From assembly GCF_001540865.1 (NCBI RefSeq), contig NC_033640.1:4573409-4637408 (forward strand): a stretch of 64,000 nucleotides of DNA, written 5' to 3'. The position numbers and the translations under genes are program-made. The notes under the pieces were generated by a model that saw nothing but the letters and a program-made list of their open reading frames with translations, made no database searches and was not told the DNA's origin. The stretch's first letter is position 1, and each line of letters starts with the position of its first letter. This document shows positions 24,220 to 37,053 of the stretch, one piece after another. Source of the stretch: Ananas comosus (Eukaryota; Streptophyta; Magnoliopsida; Poales; Bromeliaceae).

Positions 24220-26636
24220 TGTAACATAGCGATTCCCCGTAAGCCGTACAGAGTTCCGTCGAAATGTGCGGAACGCGAAAAGGAATGAGTTACTATAGGC
24301 TAGAAGTGCATTGGAGCCTATATGTAAAGTATAAAGGGACCCGAGAGAGTGAAACTGCAATTCTGGAGAAGTCCCAGAAATTTTACTCTCGGGGACTGGT
24401 CCCTTGGGTGAGAGACCGGTTCCCGAATGTTGATCAGCCGAACGAGGTGAAAAATCGGCTAAGTCCTGGAAATTGAGTTCTCGGGAACCGGTCCGCGGGG
24501 GAGAGACCGGTCCCGAGAGACCGGTTGCATTGGGAGGAGACCGGTCCCTTTCTGCGCAGATTGCAGGATAGCTCTCGGGGACCGGTCTCTCCTTTGAGAG
24601 ACCGGTCCCCGAGCCCGAAATTGCCCAGTAAGGGCTGTTTGCAAAAATGAAAAGGTGAGGGGCTTATGTGCAAAAGTGACATGGGTTGGATGTATAGAGG
24701 TGAGAGATGGGGTTGGCTCCCATTTCTCTCACACCCTAACCCCAAAACCTTTCCCTCTCTCTATCTAAAAACCTCTCCTTTCCCTCTCCCTTTCTCTATA
24801 GGGCTTGGACCAAGAGGGCTTTTGGGAGGAGCAAGCTTGGAGAAGAAGCTCTCCAAGGTGTAGAGCAAGCTAGAGCAAGGCTTTGAAAGAAAGCTTTAGA
24901 CTCCAAAGGTGAGTTCTTGTGATTTTAAATTAGGTTTTGGGTTTTTGCTTTTAGTTGCTGCATCTAGGGGCTTCTATGGTATTTTCCCCCATGATTATCC
25001 ATGTTAGAGACCTAGTTGAGGAAGATAATGTTGCATAAGGACCTAACTTTAGGATTTTTGGATTTTGAGGTTCAATCTTGGGATTGATCTCTTTTTAACC
25101 TAATTGGTAGGTCAACAAACACATCGGTGCGCTCGGTTCGGCGATACGACGAGCGTGTGCGAAGATATTGGAAAAAGAAGCCGAGTCAGTATAGATTGCC
25201 GCAGCTTGCGGCGAAAGTATCTAAAAATTGTGAAAACAGAACCACGGCATCCTAGTATCACATAAAGGTAGGGGGTGCTATCCGAAAACACCGAGTCTCT
25301 TTCTATGTCTATGTCACTATTTTTGAGCATGTTTGTATTATTGCATTCTTGCATGTAGGGTAAGGACTGGTATATGTTGATTGCATCAATTATCTGCTTA
25401 AGATTATTGTGAACGATATAAGCACACGTGAACAAGAAAACGAATAACCCTATATGCATGTGAATGTGAGAAAAGACTATGACCATAGTAAATAACGGTG
25501 ACATTGACTATAGTGACTCAATTGGCATTGAAATGAGTATAATTAAACAAAGTTTAACCCAAGTGGCATTATGTGTATTATGGCATCAGGACCATTGTGG
25601 CTTAGTAAAGTGACATACATGATTAGGTAAAGACCTATCATCGGTATTGTGGCATCATGGTTAAAGGAAATGATTAAACAAGGTTTAGCTTTTCTGGCAT
25701 TGAGACTGGTTGGCCATACCTCCTCAAATTGAGGATAGGATCATACTCACATGTATTGGTTCCGGCTTGTGGGAGGTCGCTCCTCACAAGCAGTGTACTC
25801 CGGAGTGAAAAAGCACCACGGGTGAAGGTGCCCGGCGAAGATCCTTCGGGTGGTTGTGCCTTGTGCCTCCCCCGTTAGATGGGATATGTGGACTGTGAGT
25901 CGTGGTAAACCAGAAGCACCCCGGGTTGATTGGGTAAAGGCCAAAGGAAAGTGAAAAGGACATGCATGCATAATCATCATGTATTGAATATGAATATCTA
26001 TCTATGATTTGCTTTCTTGCAGGCATTGTATTAGAAGTGCATTAGTTGGTTCGTTATTCTTCTTTATTGAAATACATATGCCTGAATTAGACCAAGTGGG
26101 CGAATCGGCGTGGTCGGCGGCCGAACCCACTGGGAACTTCGTTCTAGTTCTCATTACCACTAACCCTGCAGATCCGTGCGCGAGCGGGGCAGCGGAGGAT
26201 CGAGGCAAGGGTGTTGCGCCGTAGATAGCGGCCTCAGAGTTTATAGGCATACCCTATGCTTTGGCGTACTCAACTGTAGGTGTTGAACTGTATATGATGA
26301 AAAGCAAGAAATGTAAATTATATTTTGGCTAACGTAAGAATGATGTAAGCAATGTATTTTGGTTAAAGGCAAATGTGAGATAAATGTATTAGACGACTTG
26401 TGTTTGATTCAAATGAAATCAAATGACTTGTATATTGAATGCTTAGATAGTTTCGATGCTTTCACTTGTGGTTGTTGTTTGCCCTCGTGCAAACCTTGTA
26501 TATCTTGCAATTCTCTTAGTGATTTGCTTGTAATATACTTGTTATTAGAGCCTTGGGCGGACAGGGGAGGTACTGTCCGTTCGGCGTCTGTCATGTGCTC
26601 GAATCCGACCAAATTGGCGGAGCTCGGGGCATGACA
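24220..26636 (+). mobile_element. Del/Tekay-like solo LTR (unit h)
   Basis: It starts TGTAACATAGCGATTCC and ends GAGCTCGGGGCATGACA. Flanks are ACTCC (24215-24219) and ACTCT (26637-26641), one mismatch. The ACCGGT array starts at 24395, 24415, 24487, 24506, 24520, 24540, 24581 and 24601 (spacings 20, 72, 19, 14, 20, 41, 20). Donor is at 24909, hairpin at 26134-26150 and acceptor at 26171. Host unit g resumes on both sides with matching context. Confidence 0.83.
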
Positions 26637-27233
26637 ACTCTGGAGCTCACCGCCCAAGGTGGAGCGACCTACCTCGAGCATTCAGACTATCTGTGAGTAC
26701 AATCCAATCCTCACTTGGAGGATACCAAGCCACAACCTTGACAAGCTCTTTATTCTAAGTTTAGCATTTCCAATTCTAAATGCTAACCAATCCATCTCAT
26801 TATAATGCCACAATGTCACAAGTTCCTTTTCCTTGTCTACCATTCACACTACTTAGTGTTACTCAAGCCATCAAGTCACAATGTCACTTGTTCGCTAGTG
26901 TCATAGTTCAATGTTTCATACATCTATAGGGTTTCTATGTTCATCATCTATAATTCACATGTTCTTTGCTTCCAAAGCATACAAGAATGCACAAGTACCA
27001 CATATGTCCCATTTACCCTATAATGCATGAATCCACTATACACATACAATATGCTCAAAAAGCAACTAGACATAACGGGTCATTTGAAGACTTCGGATAT
27101 CACCACCCACCTCGTAGGGATGCCGAGATGCGAGAACCCAAGTCCCGCGATTTTTGGAAGCCTATCTCTCTCAACCCACGACAAACGAAGCCGAAATGAG
27201 GTTTTTCCTCAATAACTCGATGTTGACTCGTCG

Positions 27234-30200
27234 TGTCACGCCCCGAGCTCCGCCTATTTGGTTGGATTCGGGCCACGTCAACAGATGCCGAACGGACAGC
27301 ATCTCCCTTGTCCGCCCAAGGCTCCAACAACAAGTATAATTAAGCAATCAAACAACGAGATTTGCAATTATACAAGGCTTGCACGAGGGCAAGCAACAAC
27401 AAGAATGAAAGCTCTAAGCTACTGCATATAACCACATACATAATATTTGATTACATTTTAACCAAATATAAGTAAACTAAAACTATTACATTCATTTTCC
27501 TTTCATCCATAATTTCTTTACATTATAATCATCCAACTCAAAATACATGATTATTTACAACTTTTACATTTCTTGATCAACAAAATAAAAGTTGATACAT
27601 GAACCAAAAAGGGAATGGCTATAATGTAAATGCTCCAATGGCCACTAGTTATGGCGCAAGACTCTTGCCTTGATCCTCCGCCGTCCTGCTCGCGCTCGGA
27701 TATGTAGGGTTAGTGGTGTGAGAACTTCAACGAAGTTTCCAGTGGGTTCGGCCACCGACCTCGCCGATTTACCCACTAGGTCTATTTAGGCATAAGTATT
27801 TCAAAGAAAAAAAAATAGTAACCATACTAATACTAATACTATGCCTGCAAGAAAACTGTCAAGAAGTAGATATATAATCATATGATGATAAATATGCATG
27901 CATGCTTTATCCACAATTACCTTGGCTTTTACCCAATTGCACCGGTTAACCTTGTTAACCCCAAAAACTCACAACCTGAAATTCCTTTTGTTCGAGGAGG
28001 CTCCAAGCACTTCCACTCGAGGGACCGTCTTCGGGGCCACTATCCCTGTGGTGACCAACTCCGGAGCGCACCGCTTGAGGAGGAGCTACCACCCTCAAGC
28101 TAAGACTTATCATGAGCATCGATTCAATTCCCAATTTGGGAATGTAAAGCCACTAGCCACAATGCCACTATCATAACAGGTTTCTCCCTTGTTATTAATA
28201 CCACTTTCTAGGTTACTCTTGCCATAATGCCACTGTTAGTTAAACCTTGTTTAATGATTCATTTCTCAATGCTAATCTTGTCTCTATTGTCAATGTCACA
28301 TTTGTTTACTATTATCATAGTCCAAGTCTCACATTCACAGAAGTATAGGGTTCCAACAAACATGTCCTCTATGGTTCATATGAATCACTATGTTCATCTA
28401 TGTTAGAAGCATATAATTAAAGCTCAACCAACATTCACATGTAAATTACCCTATTATGCATGAATGACTATTGACATATATGCTCAATAAAAGGTGTATA
28501 GACATAGAAGGGAATCCAACGATTCCAGAGTGCACCCCCCACCTCGAATAGTAGCAAAGGAGTTAGGATTCGATTCTCGTGATTTTTAGACTCCTATTCC
28601 GCGTGCTGCGGCGATCTGTATCAAAATAGAGCCAAATTAGGCTTTTTACTAAATATCTTTACATAGACTCTTCGTTTCCCCGAACCAAGTCCACCAACGC
28701 GTCGGAAATACCTCTAATTAGATTTCCACAAGGTCAATTTACCTCGAAAACAACTTAGGGCAAAAGCCCCAAATTTGGTGCCCTAACAATGTCATATAGC
28801 TAAGTTTTTTGGATTGATCTTTGAGCTAAGCAAAAACAAGCTTAGAACTGCCCAAGAAGTTCTCTAATACCATTTCTAACTCATTTGGACCATCCCTAGG
28901 ACATTTAACATGAACCCTAGAAGTTCACCATGAGAGCACTTGAAGAAACCATGAATTTTCATGGGTTCAAGGCCTCAAGAGAGTTTCTAGCTTTGCAAGA
29001 AGACCAAAACTCTAAGACTTAGGATAAAAATCCAAACCCTAGAACCATTCTTGCATAAAAACTCACCTTAGCCTAAGAGCACTATCACGCCCCGCGACCG
29101 CCAATTTGGTCGGTTCGGGCACGTCAACAGATGCCGAACGGACAGCACCTCCCCTGTCCGCCCAAGGCTCCAACAATACATGTATAACAATAGCAATTCA
29201 AACATAATGAATGCAAGTATACACGGCTTACACGAGGGCAAGCAACAACCAAACATAAGTGAGAGCAATCTAACTATTACATTTATACATTGTATATTGA
29301 TCACTTTCAATCAAATACAAAGCTTATACAATTTCTTTACATTCATTCATCTCAATTTACAATTTCATCTCTCAAAGGATCTTAATACATTTTCACCTTT
29401 CACATAATTTTATTACATTTCCATTTTACATTTTACATCATCGACATAATAGATGAAACATATACAAGGGTGCCTCTATACATAAAGGTAGCACACTACC
29501 TAGAGCACGATAACCACGCCACGAGCCCCGATCGCCCCGCTCGCGCTAGAACCTGCATGGTTAGTGGGATGAGAACTAGAAGAAGTTCCCAGTGGGTTCG
29601 GCCACCGACTGCGCCGATTCGCCCACTAGGTCTATTTCAGGTATATGTAATTCAATAAAGAAGGATAACAAATCAACTAATGCACTTCTAATACAATGTC
29701 TGCAAAAAAGCAAATCACAGATAGATATTCATATTCAAATACATGATGATTATGCATGCATGTCCTTTTCACTTTCCTATGGTCAACTCGGGGTGCTCCT
29801 GGTTTACCCCAACACACAGTCCACACACTTTCCTTTGGCCTTTACCCAATCAACCCGGGGTGCTCCTGATTTACCCCAACTCACAGTCCACATATCCATC
29901 TAACGGGGGAGGCACAAGGCACTACCACCCGAAGGATTTTCGCCGGGCACGTCCACCCGTGGTGTTTTCATCACTCCGAAGCACACCGCCTGTGGAGGAG
30001 CGACCTCCCACAAGCCGGAACCAATACATATGAGTATGATCCCCTCCTCAATTTGAGGAGGTATAGCCAAACCTGTCTCAATGCCACAATGCCGATGAAA
30101 GGTCTTTACCTATTCATGCATATACTACCATTTCCCAATATCACAATGGCCCTGATGCCACAATAAGCTAAATCTTGTTTAGTCATTTTCTTTAACCATG

Positions 30201-32315
30201 ATGCCACACTACCGATGATAGGTCTTTACCTAATCATGTATGTCACTTTACTAAGCCACAATGGTCACAATGCATAGAATGGTCTTTACAACTTTAACCA
30301 TGATGCCACAATACTGATGATAGGTCTTTACCTAATCATGTATGTCACTTTACTAAGCCACAATGTCCACTAATGGGATAGTCAATATTTCACAATGCTT
30401 TAAGGTTTTACCTTATCTAGCACAATCTGTTCTCGGTGCCAATCATGTCACTAGAGTCAATGTCACCTTTATTTACTATCGATCAAGTCTTTTCTTACTT
30501 TTACATACATATAGGGTTGTTCATTTTCTCGTTCTCATGGCTGTACAACATGTTTGCGATGTTCATAAGCAGATAATTGATACAATCAATATTTATCTCA
30601 TTATCCTACATGCATGAGTACAACATTATCAACATGCTCAAAGAAGTGACATAGACATAGAAAGAGATCCGGTGTTTTCGGACAGCACCCCCCACCTTGT
30701 AGGAATGCTGAGAAGCCCCGATTCCATTTTCACGATTTTTAGACACCTACGCCGCGAGCTGCGGCCATCTGTACCAATTTAGCTTGTTTCTTCAATATCT
30801 TTGTATCGGCTCGACGAATCGACGAACCGTCGCTTCCCTCGCGTTCGTTGACCTGCCAATTAGGTTAACAAAAGATCAAACTCAAGTTAGATCTCAACTT
30901 TACAAAATCCCATTTTCTAACCCCTATGGTTTATCATCTTTCCCAAATTGGTCCCTAGACCATAGAAATCCATGAATGACGTCACCATGACATCTCCTAG
31001 AAGCTAGATCTAGAAGGAAACACCAAACCCTAACATCAAAACCATAAAACCCTCAAAACCTAGGGTACTTATCTCAAATCCAAGCTTTTTTTCCAAACTA
31101 GGTTGCCATGAGAGGGTTGCTTCTCCACCAAGCCATCTTTTTTCCATCAAAACTCCACCATTGGAGCACCTCCAAGAGAGAGGGAGAGAGATCTAGAGAG
31201 GGAAAGAGGGTTTCATTTGTGTTGGAGAGGAGAGAAATGAGGGCTAAACCTCATTACACTCACCCTATACACTCACAACACAATTGCACATAACCCCCCA
31301 CACCCCTCAATGTTTAACACAATGATCCAGCCCAAACTGGGCATTTTCGGGTGCTGGGACCGGTCCCAGGCAATGAGAGACCGGTCCCCGAAAGGCCAGA
31401 AAATCAGCATTCCAGACTTAGCCAAATTTTCAGCATTTTCAGCCTTCGGGTCTGTTTTTTCGCTCGTTTTCGCTCGTTTGACCTCCGATTCGTTTCAAAT
31501 CGAACTGAGACTCTCCAAACATGTTTTTGAACATGTTTTCATCATCTTTTCATCCATGCCCTTGCTAAATTTAGTCCATGGTCCAACATAGACTTTCGGG
31601 TTCCGTTTTTGCGCCCTACGCACATTGAAGCAACGGAATGCTTCCGAACTTCACCGTAACCATTCTAATGGCTTTCCAAGCTAACATACACCATAACTTC
31701 ATAATTATAGAAGTTCAGTATGTTACAAGCACTCCAAGGTCCACCTTGTAGGAGAGCTCAAACCCTTCAAATCCTCCAAAATCCACCTTCAAATCCTCCT
31801 TTTAGCTCATTAGCCTTTGAAGAGAGATTCCCAGAGAGAGAGAGGGAGGAAATAGGTTGGAGATGGTGTTCACAGCTGCTGTGAACCAGTGGGTATATTG
31901 GGGTATTTTATAGATTGCAACAATAGCAACCAAGCCCCCCAAACACTCTATTTTGCATCAGACCAATTCTTTGCTGCCAGACCAAAGTGTACCGGTACAG
32001 GCCTTTCTGTCTCCGGTAACACGATCGCACAGAGGCAAACCTGAGAGCAGCTTCTCTCGGCCAGCAGTTTAGTACCGGTACAACATTGATTGATGTTGTA
32101 CCGGTACACTTTGCCCAGACTGTAGTTTTTTTGCATCTTTTCGTTTCTACTTTGCTCCAATCAATGCAAAAACCTTTCTAAATCTTTTAAACTCATTTTT
32201 AATCCTTCCAACCTTGTTGGAATGCCAATTGGAACTTGTCCAACTATCTCTTTCGCATACTTTAATCAATTTGGCTAAAGTTCGATAATCTCTACCGAGG
32301 TTTCGATATATTACA
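27234..32315 (-). mobile_element. Del/Tekay-like solo LTR (unit i), holding unit j
   Basis: It starts TGTCACGCCCCGAGCTCC and ends TTTCGATATATTACA. Flanks are CGTCG (27229-27233) and CATCG (32316-32320), one mismatch. Sense is minus. Three palindrome sites of TGTACCGGTACA type remain (31989, 32072, 32098). A CTATAAAAT box lies at 31904-31913 on the minus strand, about 75 bp from the array. The hairpin is at 27722-27738 (GAACTTC...GAAGTTTC). Confidence 0.8.
29083..31727 (-). mobile_element. Del/Tekay-like solo LTR (unit j), innermost of the nest
   Basis: It starts TATCACGCCCCGCGACC (first dinucleotide changed from TG) and ends TTCAGTATGTTACA, with AGCAC at 29078-29082 and 31728-31732 as a perfect duplication. 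Length is 2645 bp. One palindrome pair remains (ACCGGT at 31359 and 31380). Between 30060 and 30370 a block containing ATAGGTCTTTACC and TGCCACAAT recurs about three times, a small internal tandem expansion. Confidence 0.87.
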
Positions 32316-32850
32316 CATCGGAACTTCGATCCGAGCCTTCCAACGCATCAGTTTTACCTTCAATTAGGATTACATGAGATTAATTCTAAGCTAGATCTCC
32401 AATCCTACAAACTCCCATTTTCATGCTTAGGTTCAACATAACCTTCTCATACTCAAAATTCTTAGGAAATTATGGAGTAATCCAAACTTCCATAACCTAA
32501 GAATCTCAAAACTAAGCAATTTAGGGAATTTACATCAAACCCTAACCAAGAGGAGCAAGAGAACTCACCTTGACTCCATCGCTACCCAAGCTCATCTTGT
32601 TCTTGAGCTTCATCAACACTAAAACCACCAACTTCCCTTCAATCCAGCCTCAATATCCTCAAAACCCTTTTGTTGGAGAGATCCTAGAGAGAGAAAGAGA
32701 AGGAAATGAGAAGGAGAAGAGAACAATGCTTCTCTTGCATGAGGAGTGTACCGATGTTGGGGTTGGAATTATATAGGCCCGCAACAATTACCTTTAAACC
32801 CCTCCACAATACTCTTCTCATTTCGTACATTTCAGTCCTTAACAAACTAG

Positions 32851-33078
32851 GTACCGGTACCCACTATCTAGTACCGGTACCAGCTCCTACATCCCGAGCT
32901 GCGTAACCACTGGTTTGCGGCACAGTACCAGTATTCAACTCCAGTACCAGTACCTGACCATTTCGGTACCGGTACCAGCCTCAGGTACCGGTACACAGCT
33001 TACCCTTGTACGAATCCCAAGAGCTGTCCAACATCTCTTCAACTGGGTACCGATACCGCATTGGCCTAGTACCGGTAC
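32851..33078 (-). promoter_or_regulatory. Eight-site palindrome array in unit g (GGTACCGGTACC type)
   Basis: GTACCGGTAC or one-base variants start at 32851, 32871, 32925, 32944, 32966, 32985, 33047 and 33069. Spacings are 20, 54, 19, 22, 19, 62 and 22 bp. Read in sense orientation this is the same 2-4-2 plan as unit e, with different spacer sequence. A TATATAAT box follows 75 bp downstream on the minus strand. Confidence 0.68.
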
Positions 33079-34769
33079 TCAATGTCCCATGTGCATTTCC
33101 GGCAACTACCGGGTTTCGGACTCCGTTTTCGCACCCAATTTGTGCCAAAAACACTCAAACATCTCCGAAACACCTTCTAACCATCCAAACACCTTCAAGG
33201 TTATTCGGGTACCTCGTTTATCATTCACATACCTCACTTTGATCAATTCGATCAAAGTTTGCATTGTGATTCGGGAATTCGGTATGTTACATGTTACATA
33301 TAGAAGTTTTCATACTCTATATAGTAGAGGCTTATAATGTGGATTGGTACGTACACTAAATAGAATGTAATTGTATTTCCTCTTATGCAACATTAGAATG
33401 CGTGATAGAGATGAGTAATTGAATGTCCTATGGGACCTTACATGGTTAGTGGAATTATCGAGTTCAACTTGCATGATAAGTAATATACTTGTTTTAGACA
33501 AGGGCAAAAATGACCTATTGCATAGTAGAGATAAATAGTGAAGTTAAGCATGTGCACTTAACTTAGTTGAACAACTAATTGGGCATTATGACATTGTATT
33601 CGACCTCTAGGTCGCTAGTTGCATTTCATGTTTTAGACATGACGAAAGAGATTTCTATGCTTTTGGGCGAATAAAAAGGGCAATTGCATATAATTGCTTA
33701 GTTGAATGAAAGTTACTTGCATGATGACCATCATACTCCATGAAGTGGAGGTTTGTGTAGCAAGGCATGTGCATGACCTGAATCATGATCTAGTTGACAT
33801 CCTCGTAGCTCATTGAATATGATATTGGTAAGTTGTTCACTTTACACTATAGTGGAAACAGTATACTTATGAAACTGTTATAGTGTAAACAGTATACTTA
33901 TGAAACCCTGTTGGTTCTTGAATAAAATAGAGAACCATCCTTGATAGGATAAATGAGATGTAAACCAGTACATGCTTTAGGCATGTTATGTATCGGTAGA
34001 GACATACCACCAAGTTGATTGAGAATGAAACTTGACATATATGATATAGTACCCGACCTTTGAGTCGATGATTGTGATTCCATGTTTTAGACATGATGAT
34101 TGAGATATGTGGTCTTTAGACTTGATGCTTATGATCACGCTTGCTTCCTTCTGTGCTCATTCACATAAGCTTGTGAGGGTCGCTCCCTACAAGCTGGTAC
34201 TCCAGAGTTAGCCTTTGCGACGACAGATCGCCCATGCGGGATTGGGCACCGAAATGGATTGCTGTGGGGGAGGCTCATTCCTAGAGGGAAAATATTGACT
34301 ACCACGGGGCTATTAGGCACGGCACAAGCCGGAAAGTTATCATGTGTAAGTCCCTCGTTAATTGGGTAAAGATTAAGTAAACTTGACATAGTACATCATA
34401 ATTAGTTGATGCATATATAGTAGATGGGCATACTACTGGATTATTACTTTGTGACGCTACTTGATACATTCGTAGTAGTTGGGCATTGATGTTAATCATT
34501 GTTGCATTGACAACCTTAGTAGTAGTAAATCTATATACACATGTTGATTAGTATAGAAGTATAGCTATATGATGAAAATGAAAGTGAATTACCTGTGCAT
34601 GTAAACTTGCATGTGAATTTGCATATAGACTTGCATATACAAGTACTTGTGCATGTGACAGTAGAAAACTACATACATGTTAAATGACATTATCATGTAG
34701 AGGCATGACTATAATTGAATGTTCAATTTATTGTTAACTGTATGCTTAATGTAGGTTATGGAAACCCTA

Positions 34770-35945
34770 GGATTTATCTAGATACTATCAAACACCTAGA
34801 GGGGGGTGAATAGGTGTATAACCCAAAAACACAAATCTCAATGCGATAAAAATAAATATGAAAAATTAAATAGCACACCAAGATTTACATGGAAAAACTC
34901 TAATTTGGAGAAAAACCTACGGGACCAACACGCGAAAAAACAATCCACTAAGAGAAAAAGATTTTAAGGTAATTACCGACTCCATGGGCTCGACCTTTCT
35001 TTAACCTTATACGGATCTCGCACACGTCATCGGGTTATCCACGCCCCACGTCCGAATCTACGAACGCCACGCTTGACGTTCGAATCCACGAACACCACGT
35101 CCCGAATCCACGAGATGCCTACCTTCGAATCCACGAAGCCTTGATCACGCTGAATCAACGATGCCCACTCGAATCCACGAGTGCACTCCGTCCGGAGCAA
35201 GAACAATACGATTGGTGATGATTTACTGTTTAGAATCTCATTAAAAATCTGTGAGAATAATTTCTAAGCAATTCTCAAATTGATTAAAGAAGAACATTAA
35301 GAATTAGGGCACCAAGAATCAATTTAAGAGAAGCTTGTTGTAGAAGATGAGAAAAACGGCTACCTACAAGCTTCTAGGGTTTCTAAACGATAATCTAGGC
35401 TTAACCATATTTTAGAGATACCCTCACATCTTATTTATAGGTTTAGAAGACATTAGAAATAGATTAGGATTAAAAAAAACCATATTTGGAAACTCAAAAC
35501 CATATTTGGAAAACTCACGTTGGGTTTAGGGTCCGGACTTCCAATAGGGTTCGGATCTTGAAAGTCCAAATCTTGATTCCAACGTCCGGACCCTCCCTGC
35601 GTAACAGCAAAACCGACGTACGGGTTCCGGACCCTGGACCCAAGGTCCGGACCCTCTCTGCGTATCAGCCAGGAGGGCGTACGGGTTCCAGACCTTGCAC
35701 CTAGGGTCCGGATCCTGAAACTTGGAAAACTCAGTTTTGAATTTTTTATCAATTTATACATATTCTAATATCTTCGAAACACTTGTAAATGCTCATAAAT
35801 TATCATCAACATAATTTAAACTTATTGGGCATTGTGGATTCATGTTTTGCGTCTTTGAGTCTTCAATCTTCGTCCTTCTTTAAACTTTCAAGACTCCGAC
35901 TTCACGAAATATACCAATTTAAAATTTATAACACTTAACGCTTAT
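34770..35945 (-). mobile_element. Unclassified LTR-type insertion in unit f
   Basis: The left end contains CACCTAGAGGGGGGTGAATA, a motif I associate with plant LTR retrotransposon ends. At 35045-35195 the motif CGAATCCACGA recurs about six times. At 35532-35712 lie seven TCCGGA or one-base-variant cores with GGTCCGGACC flanks, spaced 18, 35, 41, 20, 41 and 20 bp. Boundaries, strand and family are uncertain, and no coding domain was seen. Confidence 0.45.
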
Positions 35946-36411
35946 TGCATATCATCATGCCTCAGTTGACCTATTGGTGTATTTCGCCACTCTCGGCGGC
36001 TTACCCACTGGGAACTATTGTTTAATAGTTCTCACTTTCATTGGTTGTTTGTTTTTGTTTCAGAGCCTTTCACAGTAGGAGAGGCTAGGGATCGTGGCAA
36101 AGGGTCATCGACTAGCTAGCGCCTCCTCGGTGTTATTATAGTTGAACCCGTAGACACCTTTCTTTTGGTTTAGTTTGAATGATGTATAACTGTACCTTTG
36201 TTCTTCTTTGTAATTCTTGAAAAGGTAACTTTATATAGTAGACTTATGTATTTTCTTTGATAGCCCTGTTAGGAATTTATTTCTACTTCTTTCCATATTG
36301 TTGTAGATGCCTTGTGTGCACCGAGGGTACTTGGTGTACATGGCAAGTCTGTGCACGCGTCGGGCGGGCTTCCGCTGGAGCCCGGGTGTGGCATAGGGTA
36401 TTGGAATTGAA

Positions 36412-37053
36412 GGTGGTAATTGGTTTACCGCAAATGAATGCGGTGAATGGTTAACCGCATTTATAAACGGTAAACTATTCACCGTCTTCATAAGCGGTAA
36501 ATAGTCTACCACATTCTATTGCGATGAACCATTTACAACATTCTTGATTTTTCACTATATTCTCACAGGCCTACAAACGCGGTGAATGGTTTACCATATT
36601 CTTATATGCGGTGAACCATTTACTGTATTTGATCAATTTACTGGCCCAACCTATTTGAGCCCTATTTTTACAATAAAATTTTTATCAGGACTGTTTTTAA
36701 AATTATAAAATTTAGTAAGATTATTTATAAAGAAATTCCTTTATATAAGTTTTGCGTAATTTGATTGATTTTTTTTTTCATAAATGATCCTACCAAATTT
36801 TACAATTTCAAAAATAGACTTTTTAAAAAATAATTATAAAAATAAACCTCTAATATGCTACATTAAATTTTTGAAAAAATAAATAACACAAGCGGTGAAT
36901 GAATCACCGTATTTAAATGCGGCGAATTATTCACTGCTTTCATAACTTCTCTTTTCATTCATTCTTTCATCATATATTTTTTAAAAGCGGTAAACCATTC
37001 ACCGCTTTCTTTCTCCGTAAAAAATTTGATGAATGCGGTGAATCATTTACCGT
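36412..37053. repeat. Periodic near-palindromic 20-mers (GCGGTRAA...TTYACCGC)
   Basis: At least eleven copies of a near-dyad close to GCGGTGAATGGTTTACCGC occur here. The first five start about every 27 bp (36412, 36440, 36466, 36493, 36520), separated by 7-8 bp AT-rich spacers. Others are near 36577, 36607, 36893, 36918, 36986 and 37034. The region begins right after the end of unit f. It may be part of a DNA transposon, but no terminal repeat was identified. Confidence 0.6.

Larger units (their letters stand above)
23432..33291 (-). mobile_element. Del/Tekay-like solo LTR (unit g) with three units nested in it
   Basis: It starts TGTCACGCCCCGAGACTG and ends GGTATGTTACA, with TGTTA at 23427-23431 and 33292-33296 as a perfect duplication. 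Sense is minus. Units h (24220-26636) and i (27234-32315, which holds j) interrupt it. Its palindrome array (32851-33078) and a TATATAAT box (32769-32776 on the minus strand) are well preserved. Near its terminus (23481-23555) the second hairpin is expanded into several GAACAG/CTGTTC copies. Confidence 0.85.
22860..36393 (+). mobile_element. Del/Tekay-like LTR (unit f), 5'-truncated, with nested insertions
   Basis: The left part (22860-23431) resembles the post-leader region of unit e, including a GAGGTTAG donor-like site and TTCGTTGGAG...AAACGAA. It is broken at 23432 and resumes at 33297. A further insertion lies near 34770-35945. The end, GGAGCCCGGGTGTGGCA at about 36393, is a diverged version of the usual terminus. 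Hairpin 36012-36030 (GAACTATT...AATAGTTC) and acceptor TTTGTTTCAG at 36063 are intact. No duplication can be tested because the 5' end is lost. Confidence 0.7.

Noticed and set aside
36412..37053. CRISPR-like array
   Set aside because: The spacers are only 7-8 bp, units vary and alternate in orientation, and the context is a plant nuclear genome.
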